From Limnephilus marmoratus (Eukaryota; Arthropoda; Insecta; Trichoptera; Limnephilidae), in the NCBI GenBank assembly GCA_917880885.1, contig OU862918.1, forward strand, positions 1,674,001 to 1,738,000: a stretch of DNA of 64,000 bases, given 5' to 3'. This document shows positions 1-11,503 of the stretch, one piece after another. Position 1 is the stretch's first letter. Each line of letters starts with the position of its first letter. The notes under the pieces were generated by a model. That model made no database searches. It saw only the letters and a list, made by a program, of their open reading frames with translations, and was not told where the DNA came from. The position numbers were made by a program, and so were the translations under genes.

Positions 1-446
1 TTATACATCTATAGGATTAAACCTGCAAGAGAATGAATGACATAGACTAATCGCTTTCCTCTTTGTGCGTTGCTTCGTAGCCAGCCTATCGGTCTCCTCT
101 TTGTGCGATGCTTCGTATCTATCACTCTCGTCTACTTTAGTTTTCACTTTTCTCGCATGTGAGTGAACTGCACACAGATTCTATAAAATTATTCAAGTGA
201 AAACTTCTTTAGGACCGTTGTGATTTGAAACTGGATGAAACGAAAAAAAGCGACACTAAAAATAGACAAACAATCTGTTATACATCTATAGGATTAAACC
301 TGCAAGAGAATGAATGACATAGACTAATCGCTTTCCTCTTTGTGCGTTGCTTCGTAGCCAGCCTATCGGTCTCCTCTTTGTGCGATGCTTCGTATCTATC
401 ACTCTCGTCTACTTTAGTTTTCACTTTTCTCGCATGTGAGTGAACT
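1..446. repeat. 277-bp satellite array, left part
   Basis: About 1.6 copies of a 277-bp tandem unit; the motif ttatacatctataggatt begins at 1 and again at 278. Each unit contains an internal 38-bp-spaced duplication of cctctttgtgcgNtgcttcgta. The array is cut at 446, right after gtgaact, by the LTR of the large gypsy element, and resumes in the same phase after 20,680. No coding capacity; short ORFs across it are accidental. Confidence 0.97.
443..446. repeat. Target-site duplication aact, left copy
   Basis: The last four satellite bases before the LTR are aact; the same four follow the other LTR at 20,677-20,680. An undisturbed satellite unit has a single aact at this point (gtgaactgcacac), so the duplication was made by insertion. 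Confidence 0.9.
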
Positions 447-3400
447 TGTGGTAATCTCTTTCTCTTTTGATTCTGATTTTGTTTTCTTTTTCTACTCCTG
501 GGCACTTGGCACCAGTCGTAATAATTCTCTCTTCTACCTCTTTTGATTTTTTTTTTTCTATTTTTGGAATTCTTTCATCCCTTCAAGTTTTCTTGAACTT
601 TTCTTTTGGCTCTGATCGATATTTAAATCTTTAAAGCTTTGCATGTGTGTAGTAGGGATGGAAAATTCCTTCCCTACGTCACACAAGCCTTTATGAAAAT
701 TGGACCCTTATTTTCTTTGATACTACAGAAAGCTTACTTAAAGCTCCCTTGTACTACATACCTTTAGAGATATATGTACTTAACTAATTAATACGTTATT
801 TACGACCTTGAACGTAAATATTTTCGTATTTATGTTGTAATTAAACTCCATCAAACGTTGTGTAATTTTTTTGATTTATGATATGGGACTTTAATTACTT
901 TCATTCTTTGTGGTAACTTCTTGATTCTAGTCAGAGCGTTGAGTTTCAAACTGTATTGGTCTCTCTCTTGCAAATCTAACTTTAAATAGTTTCTCTAAAT
1001 GAGCTAACTTTCCTCCGTCGCTTATTATGTTTCCCTACATCCTAACGAACTCGTAAATAACCTGTACTAATCGAATTACGCATGTTTAATTGAACAAATA
1101 ATTAAGTATGACTCAAATGGTTAATTGTTAGTAAATTTGATTATGATTGTTTTGTATCTGCTTGTCATCTCTCCAATCCGATTCAGCTGCTATAAGGTAC
1201 ATATGAAGATGGGTTTAGTAGGTTAATGTAATTAATAGATTGCATATTAGACGAACTCAGAATACCCTTTTCTGCCGAAAATTTGGCTCCTTCCTCCTAC
1301 AAGTAAACCAGGTGATCAAATTCTAACTAGAAATTCGCACAATCTTCTGGCGCGGATCGGTTAATTGATACCTAAGTTATCGCGTCCTAACCGTCCTTCC
1401 TTATGCCATCATGCACTGCCTTCAGGTCGTCATCCGAGCCTAGATACCCCCAAATTCCTACTCCTCCAAGGTCTACTATTTACTTAGGGCGAACCGGTTT
1501 CGTCCTATATGCAATCATATACTCACGGTGTTGTGTAGAGTTACGGGTCGTGAATCCTCGCTCTACGTACAAGAAATGATGTGAGAGTAACTCTGTCGAG
1601 TCTAAAACGCTAATTGTAAGCGGGTCCACATCATCCAATGTACAGTACATAGAAAGATATATATGTAAACATACGTTTGGGTAGGATTATAACTCGCAAT
1701 TTTGAGTCTAGCCAGTCTCAAATCCCGAGCTCGGATTTCGTGGAAAGGGATTCTGCACAAAACCTTAACCGATGACCGAATATATACATATTAAAAATGG
1801 GAAATATTAATAAATACTAATATAATAAGCAATTATCTCGGTTTGTTCTGGAGTGCCGAAAATTCCAAGCTTTTGATTGATTTGGTTGACAATTTTCTTT
1901 AAGAGATTGCCATCTCTATTATGTGTTTGGTTAATGGTCCTTGGGTTTTTAAGGAGCGACCACTGCCTCCTATTGTTGAACTGTTTTCTAAATTTTCCCC
2001 CAAGGTTCAACTTTTGGTAAAACTTTTTACTCTCCCGTGATTTTTCAACTGCTTCATGTAAATGATTGATACCTTTTATTAGTCTATCCCGTGATTTTTC
2101 AACTGCTTCTTGTAAATGATTGATGTCTATGAGAGTAATTACTCCACAAAATTTTACTCGAATATTCCATGTAATTCTTCAATAATCTTTTATCTGACTA
2201 TCCCGTGATTTTCAAATGTTTGATGTACCTATTAGCTACCTAGGAGAGTAGTTAATCCATAAAATTTTTCTCAAATGTTCAATGATACTCTTCAAATTCT
2301 TTTATTTGACTATGCCGTGATTTTTCAAATGTTTGATGTACCTTTCATTTGTTTAGCTAATAATAAATCTAATTATTTTCAAATTGTTCAATCCTAAAAT
2401 ATCTCTTCAAGCTCAAATTAAAGATTGTGTTTAAGACTGTTCTATAATTGCACAATTTCATGAATTTGTCCCATTCTAAAATCAATAATAATACCTGTCG
2501 ATTACCTATGTAATACCCAAGGGCATCTACCTTTAAAGAATCTGACCCCGTGCCCCAATGACCGAGTTGTTTTATAAACAATTTTAATTATGTAAACATC
2601 CCCACTGGCCTAGTGACCTAGATCCAAGAACGCGTGACATCTGTTTACCTTTAAACATTCCGAATTCAATAATGGTTATTTCTTTCTCTTCTCCGATAAA
2701 TTTAGTCATAATGCATACATATACTTTGTCTCGATACATAAATACACAGATATATATATATATATAATTTTATTATAGTTGAGGTAAATTCTAATATTAT
2801 AACTCATTTTTTTGATCATTTTATATTAGCTGAAGTTATAATAGTACATATATTAATAAAATAAGTATAAAATATGAACTTGAAATTTTCCCTAGCACAC
2901 AACTAGCATAGTGCGTTCTAAGTAGGTATTAGTAATCGATACCTTTTACTTTTATTTAAGTGTGTTTCTTTTTGATTAAAACTTTCTGGGAATAATATAT
3001 ATATACATATATACATATACATAGATATATCTATTATATATATAATATTTCATATATAATATTTTAATATAGATACATATCACATATTAAGCAAGTAATA
3101 CTTCGTTATAAAATTAATTCAAATACCAACTGTCTGCTGCATGCCGCTCTCTCCTCGGAACCTGAAAATATTTATACTTTATATAACTTACCCCTTTAAG
3201 GTTTTATTTTATCCGACCGGGAGCTACACGGTAAAACCTTGTTATGTTTTTTTTTCCTAATACCTACTCCTATGTTATCAACTAAATTCGAATAAAATTT
3301 TTTTTTTTTTTTTTTTTTTTTCGACTTCAATTTTATTTTATTTCCGTTTAATCTATCTAAATTAAATGATGTTTATCATTCTAACTGCATTTATTTCAAA

Positions 3401-6400
3401 ACTCGTTGGTTAACTTAACACTTTTTAAATTAAATTTAACAATTAATTACTTATTTTGTGTTCGTTTTCCCGCCGTACTTTTATTTCGCAACAAAGCGTT
3501 ATACAACTAAATACCGAACAGATTATTATCATGCTTATTTATTTATCATTTATTTCAACCTCCAGATTTATTATTATAATTATTCCATCGTTAAAATAAC
3601 ACTCCGTTTAAATTATAGTTTTAAACAATAACTACTTCACAATTATTTACGAAATAAAAGATTTATTATTTTTATTTTTGTTTGTCACCGAACTCTTCTA
3701 TTTTGCAGTAAGATAACGTATTTCACTATTTATTTAAACTTTCCGAAATAATAATTATTATTAAGTTACCACAATCTCATTCAACAACAATTTAATAATT
3801 TTAATTATTTATTCTAACGTCTATATTTATTATTATTATTTTATCTAACACTAGATTAATCCTGTGATAAATTATTACGTTCGATTTGCACTTTATTTAT
3901 GGAACTATTATTGATATGGTTTCTTTTCCAAGTATTAAGTCCTAAAATTTAACTAAACACTGCTTTTAAATTTGCCAAGTACAACACCACACTTTTCACT
4001 AACACAATTTAAATTTATGATTTAATCACCTCACTGAATCTAATTAATTATTATTAATGGTACTAATCTCTTACACTGAATTTAATACCAAACTTTAGAC
4101 TCTGTTAAAATGCATTTTATCTAACACTAGATTATTCTAAGTCCGAAATCACTTCTATTGACTTGACTCCAATTATTTCAGAGTCATAAAATTTTTTAAC
4201 ACTTAGACAATTTTTCAATTAATAACCGCTTTAAACGTCACGTCACGTCTCACAAACTTCCGCTCTTCAAAACCCCCGATGACTAACGAAAATTCACTAA
4301 GTCCTATCTTTTAAACCCCCTCTCAGGATTAGAATGGCCTATCTAAGCTATCTTTGATCCACGAATTTAACCTGTAACAACTCGAGATTTCATATATCGA
4401 TTCTGTCATTTTTGTTTAACTGTCGTTAGGTCCACCTTTCACGACTTTGTTCATGCCCTATCTCGTTTAAACATTTTTCCAGGATCGGACCGGCGATATT
4501 ACGTCAAAATGCCCCTCATCCCTTTGTCTGTTGGTCATACAAAATTAGCTCAAATATCATGATTTTCGTATCTCTTTTTTCCTCAAAATATAATAGGTAC
4601 GTCTTCAATAAACTGTACATAATTCTCAATTTTGTTTATCGCTACCAGAACATGAACAAATTCAAGCCAAAACCTTTAATATGCATTTTCCAATTTTCTT
4701 TTTCCTAAATTCCTTCTTATTCTTATGCCACCTATATGGATCAATTCAGTTTTAAACTGTATTGTCTCTACTTATGTCGTAGACTTGAATTTTCATATTT
4801 TCTCTTATTTCCCTTTTATTCACGATGTTCCTTTTTTGATTTTCCTCATTCATTCTCATGTAACTTTCCACATCCCTATAATTTTTTATATTTCCAGCCG
4901 TATTTATTTTATTAATTGTTAATTTAAGATTTTCTTTGCTTTCTTTGGCCGTATCAATTCACCCATAGTTTCACCGTACATTACTCTGATATCTGTATCG
5001 TTTTTCGATGTTTGCTGCCTCAATAGAAAATTTCATTTTCTATTTGTTACTAATTAATATATCATTTACCACATTTTTATAGGAGATACTCCCACTTCGG
5101 CCCTTAAATATATGTCAATTTTTATTACGTTATATGGTTCATCCCACAACTTCCGTCCCTTTCTCCTCGAAATCTACATTAATTTAAAATTTGACATCTG
5201 TTTATGTCTGGACTTCGATGTACTCACCAATAACTCAGCGTTTATTCGAGGGTACTAAAATATAATGGTTTTTTCCTTGAGTAAACACTCCATAGGACCA
5301 ATGATAATTTTTATCGTCCCAAAAGCCATTAAAATGGGTTTAATCGTCTAAAACCATGTTCGCTTTCTGGCTGTTTTAATAACAAAATCGCGTGTGGGGT
5401 CGTCAACTCAAATAATGTTTCATTTTTCCTTACAGTCTGTCCTATTTCCCATAGAACTTTCGTCAAACAATTGACGTAAAACAATTCCTTTGTTTGCCTT
5501 ATCTACTGTAATGTAACCAGAATGACCTCCCTATCCCAAATATATAACGATATCTATTTTAACTCGTCTGAAAACGCAAAATTAAGTCGAAATCTTATAT
5601 TGTTCAATAAACACTTCCGTTTAAACGTCCAGTTTTTCCATTAGATTTCCTTTTCAAATCGTTTTCCCTGACGTTACAAGAGTGACATCCCTAATTTCCA
5701 GCGTTTTTCTTCCTTTTAAATGTAAAATGTACACTTTCCTTTCAATCTGGTCTCCCTGACTTTCTATGTACTCGTTATACGGCTGAATAACCCTACAGTA
5801 GCTTTTCTTACGTTTTACACGTCTTTTCTTTAACCTTCCTCTGATCATAATTTTCTTGCTATTTTCTTGCCTAGTTTTTCCAACATAATGTGGATTAATT
5901 TGCTCGTTAACGGCGGTTGCCAACACCTTCATTGTACTGATTGTATATCTTAAATCTGGGGTCATCGTATCTAATGCACCGAGCGTGAGACCCTGTTTAC
6001 ATTATAGTGTATTGATCTTTCGGTTGATGACGATATTTTTTTCAATAAATCTCAGGTTAATCGCTTAGTTCAAAGTCCATTTCTTTGTTCAAAATCTGAA
6101 CACGCCCTCCATTCTGTGATTGGTTTCATTAGTTATTTATAGCTTTCTGTTTAGACCTGATTGGCTGTTGATTTCAACTATTTATTATTGCTCTGATTAA
6201 TGATGATTTCTAGCACCCTCTGTGTTCTTTTCATCAATACTTATCTCAATCTACTTAATCGTAGATCCCTATCGTCAACAAGAATTCAATTTACTTTGAA
6301 CCGGTAGATGTCGCAGGTGTGTCTGTTTTATAATTAATTGGTATTTTCTTTTTGAATTAAAGTGGGAAGCTACAATATTTTCTTATTTTCACTGTTGGTT

Positions 6401-6416
6401 AATGCAATTCATCACA
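447..6416 (-). repeat. 3' LTR of the giant gypsy element (5,970 bp)
   Basis: Matches 14,710-20,676 nearly base for base. Differences seen by eye: G/A at 1205 versus 15,468, C/T at 4831 versus 19,092, one AT unit near 2755, and one T near 4880. Plus-strand ends are tgtggtaatc and gcaattcatcaca. Inside are four diverged copies of a ccgtgattttcaa motif (near 2034, 2088, 2202, 2314), a T24 run at 3298-3321 and AT-rich DNA. The only ORF of note is the 103-residue one at 5654-5965. Confidence 0.95.
5654..5965 (-). CDS. Basic 103-residue ORF inside the 3' LTR
   Basis: Open frame of unknown function, identical in both LTR copies. The predicted protein is basic, with a run rich in Lys/Arg near residues 43-55 (RGRLKKRRVKRKK), and has no membrane segment or family I recognise. 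It starts about 450 nt inside the LTR, reading with the element. Identity between copies reflects LTR youth, not selection, so coding is unproven. The basic stretch could bind nucleic acid or act as a nuclear signal; this is inference. Confidence 0.3.
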   Translation of the reverse strand: MTPDLRYTISTMKVLATAVNEQINPHYVGKTRQENSKKIMIRGRLKKRRVKRKKSYCRVIQPYNEYIESQGDQIERKVYILHLKGRKTLEIRDVTLVTSGKTI

Positions 6417-6430
6417 GTTCCCTCCTCTGA
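6417..6430 (-). promoter_or_regulatory. Polypurine tract of the giant element
   Basis: Minus-strand AGAGGAGGGAAC directly abuts the TG of the 3' LTR. This is the expected primer site for plus-strand DNA synthesis and independently supports the LTR boundary at 6416. Confidence 0.8.
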
Positions 6431-6476
6431 ACTCAAATTGCTGTGGCTAACGTTGTATTTTATGTAGGCGTCTTCT

Positions 6477-6553
<77 letters not shown>

Positions 6554-7886
6554 CGTTAGACACCGAAATTGTGTTCAAATTTAGGCTAGTTACCTTTCCC
6601 TCCCCATGTCGTTATTCCTTATCTATTCTTCGTATCCTATTGCTCCCTATCTCCCCTCCTCATTTTGTTATCCCCTATCTCTTCTTCGCATCCTATTACT
6701 CCTTATCTCCCCTCCTCATTCTGTTATCCCCTATCTCTTCTCCGTATCCTATTGCTCCCTATCTCTTCTCTGTTTTATCGGATTGTTAACAATCTTGAAT
6801 TGAATCTCATTGTATTTTCTATTTTCTTTTCGCGTAGATTTTATTTTATGGAATTTTCTGTAATTTTGATAGACTCAAAATTAATCTCTTTTTCGCTGGA
6901 ACACGCCCCTCGACTCGCGTGTTTTGGTGGTCCCCAACCAAATTGGACTAAGACCTCCCTTACAATGATTTAAGTAAAGATTGTTTACAATCTCGCGGCC
7001 TTTCGACCAACTGAAAAGCGGGCGGTCTCTTGGTGTGCAAATAATTGTTTTTGTTTGTAAGTATAAGTTTTTGTGAAATGTATATGTTTTCGCACGACCT
7101 CACCCAATCCGACAATCAGTGGTATACATGTTCTATATAAATTTTCCAGCATTTTTTTTTTTTTTCTTTATTTAATTAAACTTTATTTTCTAATTCTTAA
7201 TTTCTAATTGTTTGTTCATAGTTCATTCAAAGTTGTCCTAACCTAAGTGTTACCCACTCTAATTTGTAATTTTCATAAATGTTCTTAATTATCCTCAAAT
7301 TGGTTCAGCGTTCCCGTTTTTCCCCTTTTTTTTTCGAAATCTATCTATTTATATCGTAATTCAAACGTTACCTTTTTATATTTACCTAATTTCTACCACA
7401 TCTCTACAGATAAACATTTTTATTTCAAGATTTCAAAACATTTTTTTTTTTTCTAACTCCTAAGCAATGTTTATTTAAAACTCTATTCTATAAAACGTAC
7501 CATTATGTGTGTCATATAATATCTCTAATTCTTTTCCTCTTAAGTGTCCTTAATTACCTAACAATTTTTTTTTTTCTATTCACTAGCACATCAAAAAAAA
7601 ACCCCCCCTTTTTTTTTCTAAATAATAAAATCAAAATTAACGAATATTTTTACCTTACTCTATTTCTATATTTAAACATGATTGTCGCTTATTAAGAAAC
7701 TTGTCCACTCACTCTTAAAGACTCGACGACGACCCGTCCCTCGCAAGCAAACTGATAGCCTAACATTTTAGTAAAGTTTCTTTCTTCCCCTACCCCAAGA
7801 CGTATCCTAACATATTTTTATTTGTATTTCTCAGTCGTTTATTTATTTATTTATAAATATTTTCAAATATTTGCAAATTTCGCATT
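6431..7886 (-). other. 3' non-coding segment between pol and 3' LTR
   Basis: About 1.46 kb with no env-like ORF. It holds a T75 run at 6479-6553, a CT-rich 56-bp tandem repeat at about 6618-6775, and further T runs near 7150, 7440 and 7570. In the element's sense these are long A tracts. The short plus-strand ORFs here come from the low-complexity repeat. Confidence 0.7.
6618..6775. repeat. 56-bp CT-rich tandem repeat, about 3 copies
   Basis: The motif cgYatcctattRctccYtatctc occurs at 6631, 6687 and 6743, a constant 56-bp step, with copies differing at a few bases. It lies between pol and the 3' LTR, next to the T75 run. Confidence 0.85.
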
Positions 7887-10800
7887 CTATTCGTTGACTT
7901 CCACTAACTTTAATCCTGATTGTTGTTCCTTGTTACTCGTGTAATATCTCGCTAAATGTATGGCGCTATAATCTCCTTTTATTTCCCGAGTTACCGGATC
8001 AATTAGGGTATACGTGTTACTGTAAACTACTGATCCGATGACGTACGGCCCTTCGTAAAGTAAGTTGAATTTCTTAATTTGTTTTCGCAATAAATTTGAC
8101 TGTGTAATCTTTTTCAACTTGACCATGGCTCCGATTTCATAGGTCACTAGTCTTTTATTGAGATTATAATATTTTTGTCGATTTGTAGCGCTTTTCTCCA
8201 AATTCTTTTGTGCTGTCAATCTAATTTCATCTATCGTCTTCGTAGGTTTTCCACACCCCTGAGTATACTTGTCTAAACTATAAGTTGGTGGTTTCCCGAA
8301 AGCTATCTCATTTGGTGAAAATCCTGTTGAACAGTGTATTGAATTATTGTAAGTCTGCTCTATTTCTTTAAGGAAAGCTGTCCATTTTGTATGTTTTTCG
8401 TGACAATAAATACGAAAAATTCTTCCTAGTTCTTTATTTACACGCTCAGTTATATTCGGTCCAGGATTTCGTACTGAAGTATGTACGATTCGTATACCCA
8501 TCCTATTCATGTGGTTTTCCCATTTTTTCGATGTAAATTGAGATCCGTTATCAGTTAACAAGGCATCTATTTGTATGGTTTTATTAAAATCCTCTACACA
8601 ATTTAACACGGTCTTAGTACTTGCTATCCTCAATTTATATAATTTTACAAATCGGCTGAAAGAATCCTGGATAACAAATATGAATTTTACGCCACCCATT
8701 CCCCTCGGTAATGGTCCGTATAGATCTGCCATAGCTAATTGTCCTACTTCTTTGGTCATAATTGATTTACTTGGCCCTACAGTTGGTCGAATTTCGCGCT
8801 TCGCCATCTGACAAAGGTGACATCCTCTTACTATGCGTTTTATGTCTCGGCTCATACCTGGCCAGTAATACCTGTCTCCCATAGCTGATCCTGTTTTGAA
8901 AATTCCCCCGTGCCCAATTTCTAAATGTATCATTTTTATTAACTCCTCAGTCAATTCCTGTGGTACTGCTAAAACCGTTTTGTTTAGCCCTGTGGTGTAA
9001 TACAAAGTTTTACCTATTTTCTTGTAATTTTTTAAATACCTATTAACATTTTTTGTCGGTGGTCCGAATTTTCCCTTGCGCAAGTACCCGAAAATTTCTC
9101 CCAAAAATGTGTCCTGTTTCTGTAATTCTGTTATATTTTCTAAGTGTTTTCGAATGTGTTGTCTACCTTTAACCGCAAAAGCTGCTATTTCTGGGCATGT
9201 GTTTTTCTCCTCCTGCACGTTTTTCGCATCACAAGAGTAACGAGATAAAATGTCAGGTCCTATATTTTCTTTTCCTTTAACGTACTCTACAGTGAAGTTA
9301 AATTGATTTAAATACAAAATCCACCGAGTTAGGCGACTACTGTACATCTTCCATGTCTTCAAAAACGTCAACGCTTGATGATCTGTTCTTATTATCAAAT
9401 GTACTCCTCTTAAATACGTCTCAAATTTATGTAGAGCATATATTATCGCCCACAACTCTTGCTCCGATGTGGTCCACTTTAACTCTGGTCCCCTTAAAGC
9501 TTTGCTAATAAATCCAATAACGTGGTGGTTTCCTTCGTTATCTAGCTGGTATAACTCCCCCCCTATTGCAAATCCCGAACTGTCTGTCTGTAAATAATAT
9601 GTACTATTTGGATCATGATGATGTAAAATAACTGTTTCTAAAAATAATGTTTTCACCTTCTCGAATGCACGCTGTTCTAAGTCACCCCACCTCCAAGTTC
9701 GATTTTTCTGAAGTAAATCACATAAAACACGTGTTGATTCCCCATATTTATTCGCGAATCTACGGTAATAATTGCAAAGTCCAAGGAAAGCTCTAACTTG
9801 TTTGATTTTCTTGGGTACCGGAAAATTTTTAATCGCGTCTATTTTTTCCGGATCCATTTGAACTCCCAAAGGCGTTATAATATGTCCCAACATACGCACT
9901 TCTGTGAATAAAAATTGACATTTTTCGAGTTTACAAGTCATGTTTGCTGCCTCTAACCTCTCAAGTACCGCGTCTACATGTTCGAAATGATCTTCTTGGC
10001 TCCCACACGTATATATTATTAAATCATCCAAGTAATTAGCGCAGAATTCTCTCAGTCCTGGCCCGAGGATTTTGTCCATTCCCCTTGAGAAACTCCCAAC
10101 TGATGTCTTTAACCCCTGCGGCAATACCTTGTATACATACGATTTCCCATTGTATACAAACCCGGTATATTTACGACTCTCTGGACTGATAGGTATCTGA
10201 AAATAGGCAGATTGTAGATCTATCGTGGTAATGAATTTTACGCCATGAAAACGCTGTATTATCTCAGAAGTTAATGGCGGTTTCTCTACTTCGGCGTGCA
10301 TTCTAGTATTTAAAAACCTGGCATCCAAAAGAATCCTAACGGTTCCGTCCTTTTTTAAAGTAAACGTTAGAGGACTAGAAAACTGTGTGGCCTCCCTACT
10401 GATGATTCCTAGTAATTCCAATTCTCTAATTTTTTCGTCAACTTTATCTCTATAAGCAAAAGGTACAGGATAAGATCTCTTAACGAAGGGCGTCTCGTCC
10501 GTCATCTTTATTTCGTGAGTGTACAAAGTTGTGAGACCCGGCCTGTCTCTAAATACATTCTTATGTTTGATTAAAATCTTTTCCAACCCTTCTTTCCCTT
10601 TTAACTCCAAATCTAGCCCGGACACAAATGTCGTTATTCTACGCTCGAGACACGCCGTATCATTTATTTCGGGGTTTACTTCGATACTAATTATTTTTCC
10701 ACTTGCGCAATTTTGATTGCTAATCTCACCTTTAGGTTTCCTATAAGTTATCGATGAATTTACCAATTCTATTTCCCTTTTACCAACTTCTGTTTTTATT

Positions 10801-11498
10801 TTCAACTTCCTATTTTCCCCACATTTAAACTCAGCTGTGTATTCGTCCAACCAATTGATACCTAATATAACGGGCCTAATCAACTTGGGTATTATTAAAC
10901 ATGGCGTATTTATTGTAACATTTTCAAATCGTAGTGGGACTAAAACCAACCTAGATATTCTCTGACTTTTGTGTCCTATAGCTACCTTAATCTGTATTGC
11001 TGTTACTGGCATAATCGGATAAAGCGTTTCATCAGTCAAATAGTTTTCGTAGAATTCTTGTGCTACACACGTGATCTGACTTCCGGTGTCTATTAAACAA
11101 TGAACTTCCGTGTTATCTATATATGCTTTGGCTTCCGGTAATAACGGTAAAGTGCTACCCTTTTCTACTTCCTCATAATCTCGGTCCTCAAAAATGTTGT
11201 TAAAACCCCTAACTTCCCTACCCAATTTTTCTTCAATCATTTCCAATTTATTCCATTCGTCAGTTATATGTTGCAGTGAATTGACGCATACTTCCACACG
11301 CATTTCCTCCTCTGTTCTCGTTTCTTCCGCTCCATCCTTCCGTCTTTTTACGTACTTTTCAGCTTTTACTGGGGCAGTCATTCCTTGTTCATCCTTTCCT
11401 AATCCTTTCGTCGGATTCCACACCCATTTCATCATAATCTTCAATGCAGTGTTGTGTCTTGGCGCCGGCGTCCCTCCTCCTGTGTGAGTCGTATCCAT
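7887..11498 (-). CDS. pol: Ty3/gypsy Pol polyprotein (PR-RT-RH-IN), intact
   Basis: A 1,203-residue uninterrupted frame. In order: G-patch-like segment (residues about 22-44, core GLGKDEQG); retropepsin with DTGS at 137-140; RT with catalytic Asp in TTIDLQSAY (427) and YLDD at 489-492; RNase H with TDSSG at 638-642; integrase zinc finger H858, H863, C893, C896; catalytic D925, D983, E1018 (D-57-D-35-E); and a GPY-type C-terminal module (EGPYVIG). The protein would mature by its own protease, copy the RNA inside Gag particles and integrate the cDNA. An ATG lies 5 nt after the gag stop, but the frame is open back to a -1 slippery site, so a Gag-Pol fusion is the likelier expression route. All catalytic residues seen are present. 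Confidence 0.96.
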   Translation of the reverse strand: MDTTHTGGGTPAPRHNTALKIMMKWVWNPTKGLGKDEQGMTAPVKAEKYVKRRKDGAEETRTEEEMRVEVCVNSLQHITDEWNKLEMIEEKLGREVRGFNNIFEDRDYEEVEKGSTLPLLPEAKAYIDNTEVHCLIDTGSQITCVAQEFYENYLTDETLYPIMPVTAIQIKVAIGHKSQRISRLVLVPLRFENVTINTPCLIIPKLIRPVILGINWLDEYTAEFKCGENRKLKIKTEVGKREIELVNSSITYRKPKGEISNQNCASGKIISIEVNPEINDTACLERRITTFVSGLDLELKGKEGLEKILIKHKNVFRDRPGLTTLYTHEIKMTDETPFVKRSYPVPFAYRDKVDEKIRELELLGIISREATQFSSPLTFTLKKDGTVRILLDARFLNTRMHAEVEKPPLTSEIIQRFHGVKFITTIDLQSAYFQIPISPESRKYTGFVYNGKSYVYKVLPQGLKTSVGSFSRGMDKILGPGLREFCANYLDDLIIYTCGSQEDHFEHVDAVLERLEAANMTCKLEKCQFLFTEVRMLGHIITPLGVQMDPEKIDAIKNFPVPKKIKQVRAFLGLCNYYRRFANKYGESTRVLCDLLQKNRTWRWGDLEQRAFEKVKTLFLETVILHHHDPNSTYYLQTDSSGFAIGGELYQLDNEGNHHVIGFISKALRGPELKWTTSEQELWAIIYALHKFETYLRGVHLIIRTDHQALTFLKTWKMYSSRLTRWILYLNQFNFTVEYVKGKENIGPDILSRYSCDAKNVQEEKNTCPEIAAFAVKGRQHIRKHLENITELQKQDTFLGEIFGYLRKGKFGPPTKNVNRYLKNYKKIGKTLYYTTGLNKTVLAVPQELTEELIKMIHLEIGHGGIFKTGSAMGDRYYWPGMSRDIKRIVRGCHLCQMAKREIRPTVGPSKSIMTKEVGQLAMADLYGPLPRGMGGVKFIFVIQDSFSRFVKLYKLRIASTKTVLNCVEDFNKTIQIDALLTDNGSQFTSKKWENHMNRMGIRIVHTSVRNPGPNITERVNKELGRIFRIYCHEKHTKWTAFLKEIEQTYNNSIHCSTGFSPNEIAFGKPPTYSLDKYTQGCGKPTKTIDEIRLTAQKNLEKSATNRQKYYNLNKRLVTYEIGAMVKLKKITQSNLLRKQIKKFNLLYEGPYVIGSVVYSNTYTLIDPVTREIKGDYSAIHLARYYTSNKEQQSGLKLVEVNE

Positions 11499-11503
11499 GG
11501 AGA

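Noticed and set aside
1807..2581. Two 67-70 codon ORFs repeated in both LTRs
   Set aside because: They fall in LTR DNA with internal repeats, and their duplication reflects only LTR identity; no family recognised.
7100..7886. Possible env-like ORF after pol
   Set aside because: Only short, low-complexity frames exist between pol and the 3' LTR; none has a signal peptide plus membrane-anchor arrangement.
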